18,899 nucleotides of DNA from JBOGGN01 sp050744165 (GCA_050744165.1 JBOGGN010000057.1:1-18899), one strand, 5' to 3'; positions 1-6,930 are shown, counted from the first letter of the stretch. The notes: generated from the letters alone by a model not told the origin. Program-made: numbers and translations.

Positions 1-2
1 GT

Positions 3-716
3 TCGCAGGATTTCGCCTCGGAGGTGGAGGCGTTCGTCGTGGACGCCTGGTTCCGAGACCCGCCCCCGTTTGTGCGGGCCATGGCGTCGGCACCGACCGC
101 CGGCCTGGCTCGGGCCTTCGTCCTGGAGTGGACCAAGTTTTCCCGCTGGTTCCCCCGCTGGGTCGGTGCGGTGATGTCCAACTGCCCGCAGTTCGACGTG
201 CTCGCCTTCGAGGTAGAAAATCTCATGTCCGAGGTCGTGCGCGACCCCGTCGCGGCCACCAACCACTACGAGCTTCTGGTCCGCCTCGGCGCTGGCGCCG
301 GCCTCGACCGGGAGGCAATCGAGCGCCACCACCCGGGCCAAGCCACCCTCGCCGCCTTCGAATACTGGGACAAGATGGCCCGCCAACCGGATTGGCTCCT
401 TGGGTTCGCGGCCGTGAACGGCCTGGAGATTCTCGGAGACCGCGCCTTGCCTCGCCGCTATGGGCTCAGCCAGGGGACGGGCCTTGCGGTGGACCCGTGG
501 CGGGCGACCGGCATCGAGGAGAACGCGCTGGAGTTCTTCCGGGTGAGCGACGAGGCCGACGCTGCGCACGGCAACCTGTCGGTCGAGATCATCGCCCGCT
601 ACACCGATCCGCAGCAGGAAAAAGAGGTGCTCGCGGTACTGGGCGAGACGATGGAGCGCCTGCGTCACATGATGGCTGGGATGTGGGACCTGGCTCAGCG
701 GGAGGAGGAACGATGA
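3..716 (+). CDS. TenA/PqqC-like heme-oxygenase-fold protein (5' end probably cut by window)
   Basis: All-helical protein resembling the TenA/PqqC/'heme-oxygenase-like diiron oxidase' superfamily. Counting from the GTG at 24, candidate metal ligands are a Glu cluster around 63-70 (ENLMSE), His81 in NHYELL, and D176/D179/H182 in SDEADAAHG; an E, H and D-x2-D-x2-H pattern is seen in diiron members of the fold. The reading frame is open to the left edge (codons before 24 read S-Q-D-F-A-S-E), so the true start is probably outside the window and GTG 24 is only the first internal option. The stop overlaps the next ORF (ATGA at 713-716), so the two are translationally coupled. Such proteins act as oxidases, thiamin-related hydrolases or accessory proteins; the substrate cannot be told from sequence. 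Family fairly sure, function unknown. Confidence 0.72.
   Translation, partial: SQDFASEVEAFVVDAWFRDPPPFVRAMASAPTAGLARAFVLEWTKFSRWFPRWVGAVMSNCPQFDVLAFEVENLMSEVVRDPVAATNHYELLVRLGAGAGLDREAIERHHPGQATLAAFEYWDKMARQPDWLLGFAAVNGLEILGDRALPRRYGLSQGTGLAVDPWRATGIEENALEFFRVSDEADAAHGNLSVEIIARYTDPQQEKEVLAVLGETMERLRHMMAGMWDLAQREEER
701..710 (+). promoter_or_regulatory. Strong Shine-Dalgarno for the TGA-containing small ORF
   Basis: GGAGGAGGAA lies 2 nt before the ATG at 713, inside the end of the upstream gene. It supports genuine initiation at 713 despite the early TGA codons. Confidence 0.6.
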
Positions 717-1003
717 GAGGCGACGGCTGCGCGCTCTGTGGCTCGACGTGGGGCGATGTCGACCGGGAGATCGACGGCGTCTGGTACCACTTCTGATGAA
801 GCCTCTGAGGTGACGCCTTCGCCAACCTGGTCGCCTATATGCGCGAGCGGCTCGGCGAGGGCGTCGTCGTCCGGTCGGACGACATCGACGAAAACGACAT
901 CATCGGGACGGCTACGACGCCGTTGGGGGTGGTCCACCGCTTCCGGGCCCACGCCACCGACGACGGCCAGATGGTGGGCTCCGACATCGAGCCTGAGCCT
1001 TAA
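713..1003 (+). CDS. Candidate selenoprotein: TRASH/YHS-like metal-binding domain with three in-frame UGA codons
   Basis: ATG at 713 overlaps the preceding stop (ATGA) and has a strong ribosome binding site. The frame runs 96 codons to TAA at 1001-1003 and is interrupted only by TGA at 794-796, 797-799 and 806-808. If these are read as amino acids (U), the N-terminus has C6-x2-C9, then YHF-U28-U29-S-L-U32-GDAF. C-x2-C-x18-U-x3-U followed by an aromatic residue is the layout of TRASH/YHS zinc-finger-like metal-binding domains, which carry Cys at these places. Codons after the third TGA (809-1000) stay strongly GC-ending and acidic, with no further stop, so the frame is coding on both sides. No frameshift is needed. 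All other genes here use TGA as a normal stop, so selenocysteine insertion fits better than code-wide reassignment. GGTGAC (809-814) can pair with GTCGCC (830-835), a weak SECIS candidate. Alternatives: a pseudogene with three point mutations, UGA read as Cys, or separate peptides with a restart at ATG 839. Partner: the TenA/PqqC-like protein. Confidence 0.7.
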
Positions 1004-1028
1004 GTTAACGGTGTCAAGTGTCGAGCCT

Positions 1029-1084
1029 CCTCGACCGCGTCGAGGCGGTTCGGGTGGACCGACCGGTTCTTACTGGTCGGTCCA
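1029..1084. terminator. Tandem hairpins between convergent genes
   Basis: CCTCGA (1029-1034) pairs with TCGAGG (1040-1045). A longer perfect 10-bp inverted repeat, TGGACCGACC (1055-1064) with GGTCGGTCCA (1075-1084), can extend to about 13 bp with a four-base loop. The second stem contains the TAA stop of the leftward gene. Neither side has a clear T tract, so intrinsic termination is plausible but not textbook. Confidence 0.45.
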
Positions 1085-2296
1085 CGCTTGCAGCAGGCTT
1101 TCGCTGCTACCGAAGTAGTTGAGATAGGTGGAGCACGCCCTGTTCGGTGAGCAGGGCGCCCCGCTCTCGATTCCGTCTTCGAGGCCGACCAGTCGATAGT
1201 TGCTCGGGTTCGAGTCGAATGCAGCATTGCAGGGGCTTGGGATGGCATCGATGACGTTCTGCAGGTTCTGCCGGCTGACCGTCGCCTCCCACCAGAACTG
1301 GCCCAGTTGACCAGCGGCGATAGTGCCGCTTTGGCCGGTACCGAGGACGGCGGTGAAGAACGCCGTCGAGGGGTTCGTGGGATCGAGGGCGCCGATCGCC
1401 TCCACGATGCGGCTACTGGCACAGCCGGCAACGTTGCCGCGGGATTGGATCCAGCCCCCAGCCGTTGTGGACTGCGACTGCCACTCGTCGGCGCACAGTT
1501 CGATGTAGGACTTGGCACCGCTTTGAGGGGCGGCAAGCACGGCGCACAGATAGTGCCAGGCGAAGATGATGTTGGGGGCCGACGGGGACCAACTGTCGGA
1601 ATAGGCGGCGATGTCGACGCGGTTCTGGACGGTGAGCTCGGGGTCGGCGAAGGTAGGCGACCAGGGGTAGTCCTTCGTCCCGGTCAGCGACACGTAGTGG
1701 TCGATGCCGCAGTCCCCGCATCCTTCGGGGGCTCCGTGCGGCCCGCAGGCGCCGCAGTTGGTGGTGTTGTCGGCCGGCTGGATCCATTGACCCCAGCCCC
1801 AGGTGGTGTCACTCTCCGCCTGGCAGGCACTCGATTGCGGCGACTTCCCGTCGGTCTGCTGGTGGCGCTGCTGGGGGCTGTTCGGAGAGAACCCGGTGTC
1901 CTGGCCGAGATCTGTCGTTGTATTGGTGGAGAACACAGGGAGCCGGTACTCGTCGCAGTAGTCGCCGGCGTGCGGCGCCGAGATTTCGGCCAACAGCCCT
2001 CCGCAAGTTGCGCACGGGTCTCCGATCATCCGGCCGCTGGCACCGGATACGGTGCCCAGCCATTTCGGGCCGACGGTGTCGGCGCCGTACTGAGCCGGGA
2101 CCGAGGATGTGGCCGTGCTCCAGATGTCGCGTGAACCCGAAGGGGTGTACCAGTAGGTGGCGGTGCTCCCGGTACCCTGGCTGGTGTTGGCCAGCGACGG
2201 GACGGCCATCAGCGCCGAGAACACCAAGGCCAGAACCGCAGCGCACAAAGCGACGGTAGAAGAGGGTCCGATCGTCCTCCTATCGCGTGGCCCCAT
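1070..2296 (-). CDS. Secreted Cys-rich protein of unknown function
   Basis: 408 residues, leftward. The N-terminus is a classical Sec signal peptide: basic MGPRDRR, a hydrophobic core at about 15-32 and a likely cleavage after SLA (residue 36). The mature part is rich in Gly, Ser, Thr, Trp and Asn and holds many cysteines, some in tight pairs (CATCGG; CGACG and CGDCG within 20 residues), suggesting disulphide-linked loops outside the cell. A WGWGQW stretch and scattered aromatic residues could fit a carbohydrate- or surface-binding protein, but no known domain or catalytic motif is recognised. The start is placed at ATG 2296, which has GAGAGGA just upstream. It converges on the candidate selenoprotein operon and appears monocistronic. 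Confidence 0.72.
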   Translation of the reverse strand: MGPRDRRTIGPSSTVALCAAVLALVFSALMAVPSLANTSQGTGSTATYWYTPSGSRDIWSTATSSVPAQYGADTVGPKWLGTVSGASGRMIGDPCATCGGLLAEISAPHAGDYCDEYRLPVFSTNTTTDLGQDTGFSPNSPQQRHQQTDGKSPQSSACQAESDTTWGWGQWIQPADNTTNCGACGPHGAPEGCGDCGIDHYVSLTGTKDYPWSPTFADPELTVQNRVDIAAYSDSWSPSAPNIIFAWHYLCAVLAAPQSGAKSYIELCADEWQSQSTTAGGWIQSRGNVAGCASSRIVEAIGALDPTNPSTAFFTAVLGTGQSGTIAAGQLGQFWWEATVSRQNLQNVIDAIPSPCNAAFDSNPSNYRLVGLEDGIESGAPCSPNRACSTYLNYFGSSESLLQAWTDQ

Positions 2297-2323
2297 GTCC
2301 TCTCTTTCGGGCTGGATACGGGT

Positions 2324-2353
2324 ACTTTAGCACGACATTCTCCGTTTGCGCAA
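2324..2353 (-). promoter_or_regulatory. Possible promoter of the secreted protein gene
   Basis: Read leftwards, TTGCGC (2353-2348) and TAAAGT (2329-2324) are 18 nt apart in a locally AT-richer stretch, upstream of a GAGAGGA ribosome site and ATG 2296. The -35 match is poor; the -10 is reasonable. Confidence 0.3.
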
Positions 2354-2962
2354 AATGAGCTACAGACGTGTCGGCGTCGCATTTCCAGCGCCGCCGGAAT
2401 ACCGTACGCTAATGGAGGGAGGGAAATGTGTCAGCGGAATTAACACAACCCCGGTCCGAGTCTGTCACTCACTGATGCCGGACATTGATCGAGAGTTGCG
2501 AAGGCTGGCGCAAGAACAAGTTGGTGAATCGATCCTGGGGATGACTCGATTCAGAGCAGGTGCTTCCCCGGATATTTTCCGGCATTCCTTGGAGTGCGTC
2601 CGGCCTCTACAATCGGCGAGCCATTCGACTTCCACACCCGCCTACATAGCGATAACCAGGTCGGAGATCCACCCGTTTTCGGCCCGTTTTGGTTCAACCG
2701 TCAAGTTGATTGGTCGGGTAGAGGCGCGAAGGCGATCTGACGTCCACGCCAAGGCTTCCCGATCTAGTCCTTTGGCGGTTCTTATTCGATGGAGCGCGGA
2801 CCAGCCAGAAGTGGAGCTCGAGGCCCCTCGAGGCTTCCCCAGAGGGAAGTGATCCGCTTGCTTTGTGCAGGCGCAACAGGCTGAAGGGTGGTTGAGCGGC
2901 CCCTGATTCCCTCCCTGCTGGCACCGTTCACCGGCGAAGAACCCCCAGGCGCAGCGGATGAA
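2354..2962. other. Gene-poor stretch, lower GC, with short hairpins
   Basis: No convincing gene. Open frames here (for example 2346-2852 forward and 2642-3232 reverse) lack the GC-ending codon pattern of the real genes and show no recognisable domain. Inverted repeats include GAATCGA/TCGATTC (2526-2532/2546-2552), CCGGA/TCCGG (2568-2572/2578-2582), CTCGAGG/CCTCGAG (2817-2823/2826-2832) and CTTCCC/GGGAAG (2834-2839/2844-2849). The base composition and the neighbouring toxin and IS remnants suggest decayed, horizontally acquired DNA. Confidence 0.5.
2817..2849. repeat. Two adjacent inverted repeats
   Basis: A 7-bp palindromic pair with a 2-base spacer (2817-2832) is followed at once by a 6-bp stem with loop CAGA (2834-2849). 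They could be a terminator-like or IS-end remnant; function unknown. Confidence 0.4.
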
Positions 2963-3271
2963 ATGACCCACAGCTCCCATTTTTGCCCCGGACGCGTCAG
3001 TCGACGTCACGTTGTCACAGAACTCGAGGCGAGGCGACTGGCTCACGCCAACGACCCGGTGCTCGGCGATTATCGCTTCAACGTTGAGTATCGGACGGAT
3101 GTCTATGCGGAGCAGCGAGGGTTGGAGCAGACGCTCTACGACCAGTACCCGGCCGCTCAGTCCGAGAGCGGCGGGTTCAATAAGATCCGCGGGATCAGCC
3201 CGTCCAACGCCGACCTGCCCTTCTACATGCAATCAGCGCAGGACTTCCTCGACGCCCTGGGTGGTGGCTGA
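2963..3271 (+). CDS. Orphan polymorphic-toxin C-terminal tail
   Basis: From ATG 2963 this gives 102 residues. The part after about residue 18 looks like the extreme C-terminus of many RHS/polymorphic toxins: a YAEQRGLEQTLYD segment, a short Gly-rich turn, then NKIRGISPSN and a YMQSAQDFL helix. The frame is closed by TGA at 2882-2884, so no long delivery protein is attached here; an alternative start is GTG 2888, but residues before 2963 look non-coding. The stop overlaps the start of the Imm26-like gene (TGATG), as in effector/immunity pairs. I infer a detached or displaced toxin tip, or a remnant of one. Its biochemical activity cannot be stated. Confidence 0.5.
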   Translation: MTHSSHFCPGRVSRRHVVTELEARRLAHANDPVLGDYRFNVEYRTDVYAEQRGLEQTLYDQYPAAQSESGGFNKIRGISPSNADLPFYMQSAQDFLDALGGG

Positions 3272-3732
3272 TGGCCACGGTCGGCTACCGGGAAGGCGAC
3301 TGGTTCGCAGTGCCGTTGCGTAAGGGCGGCTTCGCTGTCGGGATGGTCACTCGTGCGAATCCGGGTGGGGCATTGCTCGGCTACTTCTTCGGTCCGCGGC
3401 GGGATGCTCCGCCTTCTCTCGCTGATGTAGCTGGCCTGAACCCGGGCGATGCGATTCTCGTCGCCATGTTCGGGCATCTTGGGCTCACGCAGGGCAAATG
3501 GGCGATTCTTGGTCGGTTCGATGGGTGGGATCGAGCTGATTTGCCGATGCCGGCTTTCGTCCGCTACGAGGAACTCACCGGCCGATCCTTCCGGGTGTTC
3601 TACGCCGACGATGATCCGAACAGACTTCTTCGGGAAGAGAAAATCGTCCCAGGCGGGGGCGAAGAAGGTCCCAAGGATGGCTTGCTCGGCGCGGGAGCGG
3701 TCGAAAAGGTGCTGACGTCGCAGTTGCGCTGA
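3271..3732 (+). CDS. Imm26-type immunity protein
   Basis: 153 residues matching my memory of the Imm26 family of polymorphic-toxin immunity proteins: N-terminal EGDWFAVPLRKGGFAVGMV, then LLGYFFGPRR, a central DAILVAMFGHLGLTQGKW block, a proline/aromatic PMPAFVRYEE segment, and the C-terminal DGLLGAGAVEKVLTSQL helix. The gene looks intact and of normal size. It would protect the cell by binding a toxin in the cytoplasm. The ATG at 3271 shares its first base with the upstream toxin-tail stop, so the two form a coupled pair. Downstream is an IS3-type fragment. Family call fairly good; the cognate toxin being the preceding tail is inference. Confidence 0.72.
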   Translation: MATVGYREGDWFAVPLRKGGFAVGMVTRANPGGALLGYFFGPRRDAPPSLADVAGLNPGDAILVAMFGHLGLTQGKWAILGRFDGWDRADLPMPAFVRYEELTGRSFRVFYADDDPNRLLREEKIVPGGGEEGPKDGLLGAGAVEKVLTSQLR

Positions 3733-3818
3733 CCGCTGACCAAGGTGGTGGCCTACCCCGGATCCGTTGACACTCCGGAGCTGAAGGGCGGTAGCTTCGT
3801 CAGGGAAGGAGAGGTCAT

Positions 3819-3920
3819 ATGCCACGTCAGAAGCGGTCGTTCTCGCCGGAGTATCGGGCGGGGGCGGTTGCGTATGTGACGGAGCAAACAAATCAATCGC
3901 AAAGCCGGCCCGGGAGCTGA
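3819..3920 (+). pseudogene. IS3-family transposase orfA fragment (frameshifted, truncated)
   Basis: A ribosome site (GGAAGGAGAGG, 3804-3814) precedes ATG 3819. The peptide MPRQKRSFSPEYRAGAVAYV is the typical beginning of an IS3-family OrfA with an N-terminal helix-turn-helix. After about residue 24 the familiar continuation (SIAKPARELS) is found in another frame, implying a one-base indel near 3890-3895; the original frame stops at TGA 3918-3920. Similarity ends at about 3920, exactly where similarity to VapC on the opposite strand begins. Only about 35 codons of OrfA and no OrfB remain. Confidence 0.65.
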
Positions 3921-4029
3921 GCGATAGTCACGACCGACACCGTCACGCGGTCGGGAACTGCCCGAGAGGTCGGTTCACCGCTCGGGCAATGAACACCGAG
4001 GTGTCAAGAACCCCGGCCGGCTTGCTCAA
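3914..4029 (-). pseudogene. Truncated, frameshifted VapC-like PIN-domain toxin
   Basis: Leftward from a TTG at 4029 that overlaps the antitoxin stop (TTGA), the peptide contains GVLDTSVFIAR, the start of PIN-domain ribonucleases with the first catalytic Asp. The frame closes at TGA 3945-3943. A one-base deletion just before, in the codon after GQ, would restore DRVTVSVVTIAQL, the next conserved PIN strand (normally followed by AEL-x2-G). Similarity then ends at about 3914, at the IS3 orfA fragment. Only about 38 of the usual 130 or so codons remain, so nuclease activity is lost. Confidence 0.65.
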
Positions 4030-4268
4030 AGCTCGTCCAAGGTCTGTCCAGCCAGCACATCGAGGTCTTCAGGCAGCCCTGGGTCGGCGGCCCGCTCCGC
4101 CAGCCCGCGACGCAGGAGCCCACCTGGAACCCAGCGCGAGCGTCGGACGTGGGGAACGATGTCCGCGATCGGCTCGCCGTGGACGGTCAGGATCACCCGC
4201 TCTCCCGCACGAAGGGCGTCGATGACCTGGCTGGTCCGATTTGGTAGGTCCTGGAGCCCGATCTCCAC
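4026..4268 (-). CDS. Phd/VapB-type antitoxin
   Basis: 80 residues from GTG 4268. MEIGLQDLPNRTSQVIDALR then GERVILTVHGEPIADIVP is the prevent-host-death/YefM-type fold: an N-terminal DNA-binding part and a C-terminal toxin-wrapping tail (WVPGGLLRRGLA, DPGLPEDLDVL). Such antitoxins bind their own promoter and neutralise a PIN nuclease encoded next in the operon. Here that partner is a frameshifted stub, so the antitoxin is an orphan, perhaps still a repressor or guarding against related toxins elsewhere. Confidence 0.75.
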   Translation of the reverse strand: MEIGLQDLPNRTSQVIDALRAGERVILTVHGEPIADIVPHVRRSRWVPGGLLRRGLAERAADPGLPEDLDVLAGQTLDEL

Positions 4269-4275
4269 GTGCGAC

Positions 4276-4281
4276 AGCGTA
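4276..4281 (-). promoter_or_regulatory. -10 box before the antitoxin start
   Basis: TACGCT on the reverse strand ends 7 nt before GTG 4268, with no Shine-Dalgarno between, as in a leaderless transcript. Confidence 0.3.
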
Positions 4282-4447
4282 GGACGAGGTCACTGGACGC
4301 GATCCCGCGACTGCAAACCTGACCTCGACAGCTAGGTCACGTTTTTCGGCGCGAGTCGACCGGCAACCAACCCGCCAGCGGACTGGGGGAGCCGCGGCGG
4401 CTTTCGCCCGGGCTCAGAATGCGGAAGTGGGCGTCACAGCCCCCTCG

Positions 4448-4453
4448 TAGACT
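4448..4453 (+). promoter_or_regulatory. -10 box of leuS, leaderless arrangement
   Basis: TAGACT lies 8 nt before ATG 4462 with no Shine-Dalgarno in between, so transcription would start at or next to the start codon. No good -35 is seen. The 180 bp between the antitoxin gene and this box shows no other gene. Confidence 0.45.
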
Positions 4454-4461
4454 GACATGCA

Positions 4462-6930
4462 ATGGAAGGCACGTACGATCCTCAGGCCGTCGAGGCCAAG
4501 TGGCAGGCCCGCTGGGCGGACTCGGGCAGCTACCAGATCGACAACGACGACCCGCGGCCGCCGTTCTACGTGCTGTGCATGTACCCCTACCCGAGCGGTC
4601 CCGCCCACCAGGGCCACGTGCGCAACTACACCTTCGGCGACCTGCTGGTCCGCAACCGCACCATGCACGGCTACGGGGTGCTGTCGCCGATCGGGTTCGA
4701 CTCCTTCGGCCTGCCCGCAGAGAACGCCGCCATCCGCACCGGCAGCCACCCCCGGGCGTTCACCGACGCTCGCATCGAGGAGTTGAAGGCCAGCCTGCGG
4801 GGCATCGGGGCGGTGTACGACTGGCGCCGCGAGGTGCGCAGCCACGACCCCGAGTACATCAAGTGGAATCAGGTCATCTTCCTGCGCTTCTTGGAGTCGG
4901 GTCTGGCGTACCGCAAGATGGCGCCGGTCAACTGGTGCCCCGGCTGCCAGACGGTGCTGGCCAATGAGCAGGTCCTGTCCGACGGCACCTGCGAGCGCAG
5001 CGGCGACCTGGTGGTGCGGCGCGATCTGGAGCAGTGGTTCTTCCGCATCACCGCCTACGCCGACGAACTGCTTGCCGCCCTGGACGATCTGGAGTGGCCG
5101 GAGCGGGTCAAGACCATGCAGCGCAACTGGATCGGCCGCTCCGAAGGTGCCGAGTTCGAGCTGCCCGTGGCCGGCAGCGACGCCACTATCCGGGTCTTCA
5201 CCACCCGGCCCGACACCAGCTTCGGCATGACCTTCGTGGTGCTGGCCCCCGAGCATCCGCTGGTCGGCCGGACCACGGCTCCGGCGCAAGCGGAAGAGGT
5301 GGCGGCCTTCATGGAGCGGGTCCGCGACGAGAGCGACATCGAGCGCCAGTCGACCGAGCGGGAGCTGTCCAAGCGGGGCGTGTTCACCGGGGCCTACGCC
5401 GTCAACCCCTTTAATGGCGCCCAGGTGCCGATCTACCTGGCCGACTACGTGTTGATGACTTACGGCACCGGCGCCATCATGGCGGTGCCGGGCGAGGACC
5501 AGCGGGACTGGGATTTCGCCACCGCCTACGACCTGCCCATCATCCGCACCGTGGCGCCGCCGAAGGGCTGGGTGGGGGAGGCATACACCGGCGACGGGCC
5601 GACGATCAACAGCGACTGGCTGGATGGGACCTCGACGGTGGCCGAAGCCAAGGCCAAGGCCATCGACTGGCTGGAGCAGCAGGGCATCGGAGTCCGCAAG
5701 GTCAACTACCGGTTGCGGGACTGGCTGGTCAGCCGGCAGCGGTTCTGGGGCTGCCCCATCCCGGTGGTGTACTGCGCCGACCACGGCATCGTCCCCGTTC
5801 CGGTCGAGGAGCTGCCGGTGCTGGCGCCCGACGACGTGGAGTTTCGGCCCACCGGGGAATCACCGCTGCGCTACCACCAGGGCTTCCTGGATACCACCTG
5901 CCCGACCTGCGGCGGGCCCGCCGAGCGAGAGACCGACACCATGGACACCTTCGTGGACTCGTCCTGGTACTTCCTGCGCTTCTGCGACCCCTGGACCCCC
6001 GGCCAACCGTTCAGCCTGGAGGCGGCCGAGCACTGGATGCCGGTCGACCAGTACATCGGCGGCATCGAACACGCCATCTTGCACCTGCTGTACGCCCGCT
6101 TCTACACCCGAGCGCTGGCCGACTTGGGCATGGCGCCGAAGGAGCTGCGGGAACCGTTCCGGCGTCTGTTCACCCAGGGCATGATCCGCATGGGCGGCTC
6201 CAAGATGTCCAAGTCCAAGGGCAACCTGATCGCCCCCTCCAAGTACTTCGAGACGGTGGGCGCCGACTCGCTGCGGCTGTTCCACCTGTCGGTGGGGCCG
6301 CCGACGGAGGACTTTGACTGGAACGAGCAGACCGACGAGATCATCGACGGCTGCCACCGGTTCCTGGCACGGGTGTGGCGGTTGGCCACCGACACCGCCG
6401 AGCGGGTCCACGTCGTGGAGCGGACGGCAGTGGCCGCCGACGTCGCGGTGGACAAAGCGACGCACCGCCTGGTTGACCGGGTGACCAACGACTTCAGCCG
6501 GTGGTCGTACAACACCGCGGTGGCCGCCTGCCGGGAGTTCGTCAACGACCTGTACGCCTACGTGCAGTCCGCTGAGGGCGCCCGGCCCGAGACGCTGGAC
6601 TTCGCCGTCGACACCCTGCTGAAGCTGATGGCGCCGATGACCCCGCACATCACCGCCGAGCTGTGGGAACGGCGCCACGGCGAGGGCACCACGGTGCACG
6701 ACCAGCCGTGGCCGTCGGCCGACCCGGACATGGTGCGAGTCGAGACCGAGACGCTGATCGTCCAGGTCAACGGCAAGGTCCGCCATCGCCTGGAGGTGCC
6801 CGCCGACATCAGCGAACAGGACGCCATCGGGCTGGCGGTGGCCTCCGAGCGGGTCCAACAGTTCCTGGCCGGCCACCCCATCAAGCGGGTCGTCGCCCGG
6901 CCGCCCAAGCTGGTCAACATCGTCACCTGA
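4462..6930 (+). CDS. leuS: Leucyl-tRNA synthetase
   Basis: 822 residues, normal size for bacterial LeuRS, a class Ia enzyme that charges tRNA-Leu with leucine using ATP. The HIGH-type signature appears as HQGH at 49-52 within YPYPSGPAHQGHVRNYT. The CP1 editing domain is present (TTRPDTSFGMTFVVL, and MAVPGEDQRDWDFA with its conserved Asp region), as are two CxxC zinc-type pairs (CPGC, CPTC), KMSKS at 581-585, the anticodon-binding helices, and a C-terminal tail (VQVNGKVRHRLEVP). The start ATG 4462 follows a TAGACT box closely, suggesting leaderless expression. It is complete and undamaged. Confidence 0.97.
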   Translation: MEGTYDPQAVEAKWQARWADSGSYQIDNDDPRPPFYVLCMYPYPSGPAHQGHVRNYTFGDLLVRNRTMHGYGVLSPIGFDSFGLPAENAAIRTGSHPRAFTDARIEELKASLRGIGAVYDWRREVRSHDPEYIKWNQVIFLRFLESGLAYRKMAPVNWCPGCQTVLANEQVLSDGTCERSGDLVVRRDLEQWFFRITAYADELLAALDDLEWPERVKTMQRNWIGRSEGAEFELPVAGSDATIRVFTTRPDTSFGMTFVVLAPEHPLVGRTTAPAQAEEVAAFMERVRDESDIERQSTERELSKRGVFTGAYAVNPFNGAQVPIYLADYVLMTYGTGAIMAVPGEDQRDWDFATAYDLPIIRTVAPPKGWVGEAYTGDGPTINSDWLDGTSTVAEAKAKAIDWLEQQGIGVRKVNYRLRDWLVSRQRFWGCPIPVVYCADHGIVPVPVEELPVLAPDDVEFRPTGESPLRYHQGFLDTTCPTCGGPAERETDTMDTFVDSSWYFLRFCDPWTPGQPFSLEAAEHWMPVDQYIGGIEHAILHLLYARFYTRALADLGMAPKELREPFRRLFTQGMIRMGGSKMSKSKGNLIAPSKYFETVGADSLRLFHLSVGPPTEDFDWNEQTDEIIDGCHRFLARVWRLATDTAERVHVVERTAVAADVAVDKATHRLVDRVTNDFSRWSYNTAVAACREFVNDLYAYVQSAEGARPETLDFAVDTLLKLMAPMTPHITAELWERRHGEGTTVHDQPWPSADPDMVRVETETLIVQVNGKVRHRLEVPADISEQDAIGLAVASERVQQFLAGHPIKRVVARPPKLVNIVT

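Noticed and set aside
713..796. A separate 27-residue peptide ending at the first TGA
   Set aside because: Possible in principle, but it would hold only half of a Cys finger, and the same frame continues with coding bias to TAA 1001.
738..1118. 126-codon forward frame over the UGA-rich gene
   Set aside because: Ser/Thr/Arg-rich out-of-frame product without domains; the frame from 713 has a ribosome site, overlap coupling and a metal-finger layout.
1196..1225. tRNA-like GGTTCGAGTC (1206-1215 region)
   Set aside because: It lies inside the secreted protein gene and has no cloverleaf around it.
2346..2852. 168-codon forward frame
   Set aside because: Codon use lacks the local GC-ending bias, no domain is recognised, and no ribosome site is seen.
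2642..3232. 196-codon reverse frame
   Set aside because: It overlaps the toxin tail antisense and has no recognisable domain; it is probably a chance frame in decayed DNA.
4414..5784. 456-codon reverse frame across leuS
   Set aside because: It is the shadow of leuS, which carries all LeuRS motifs.
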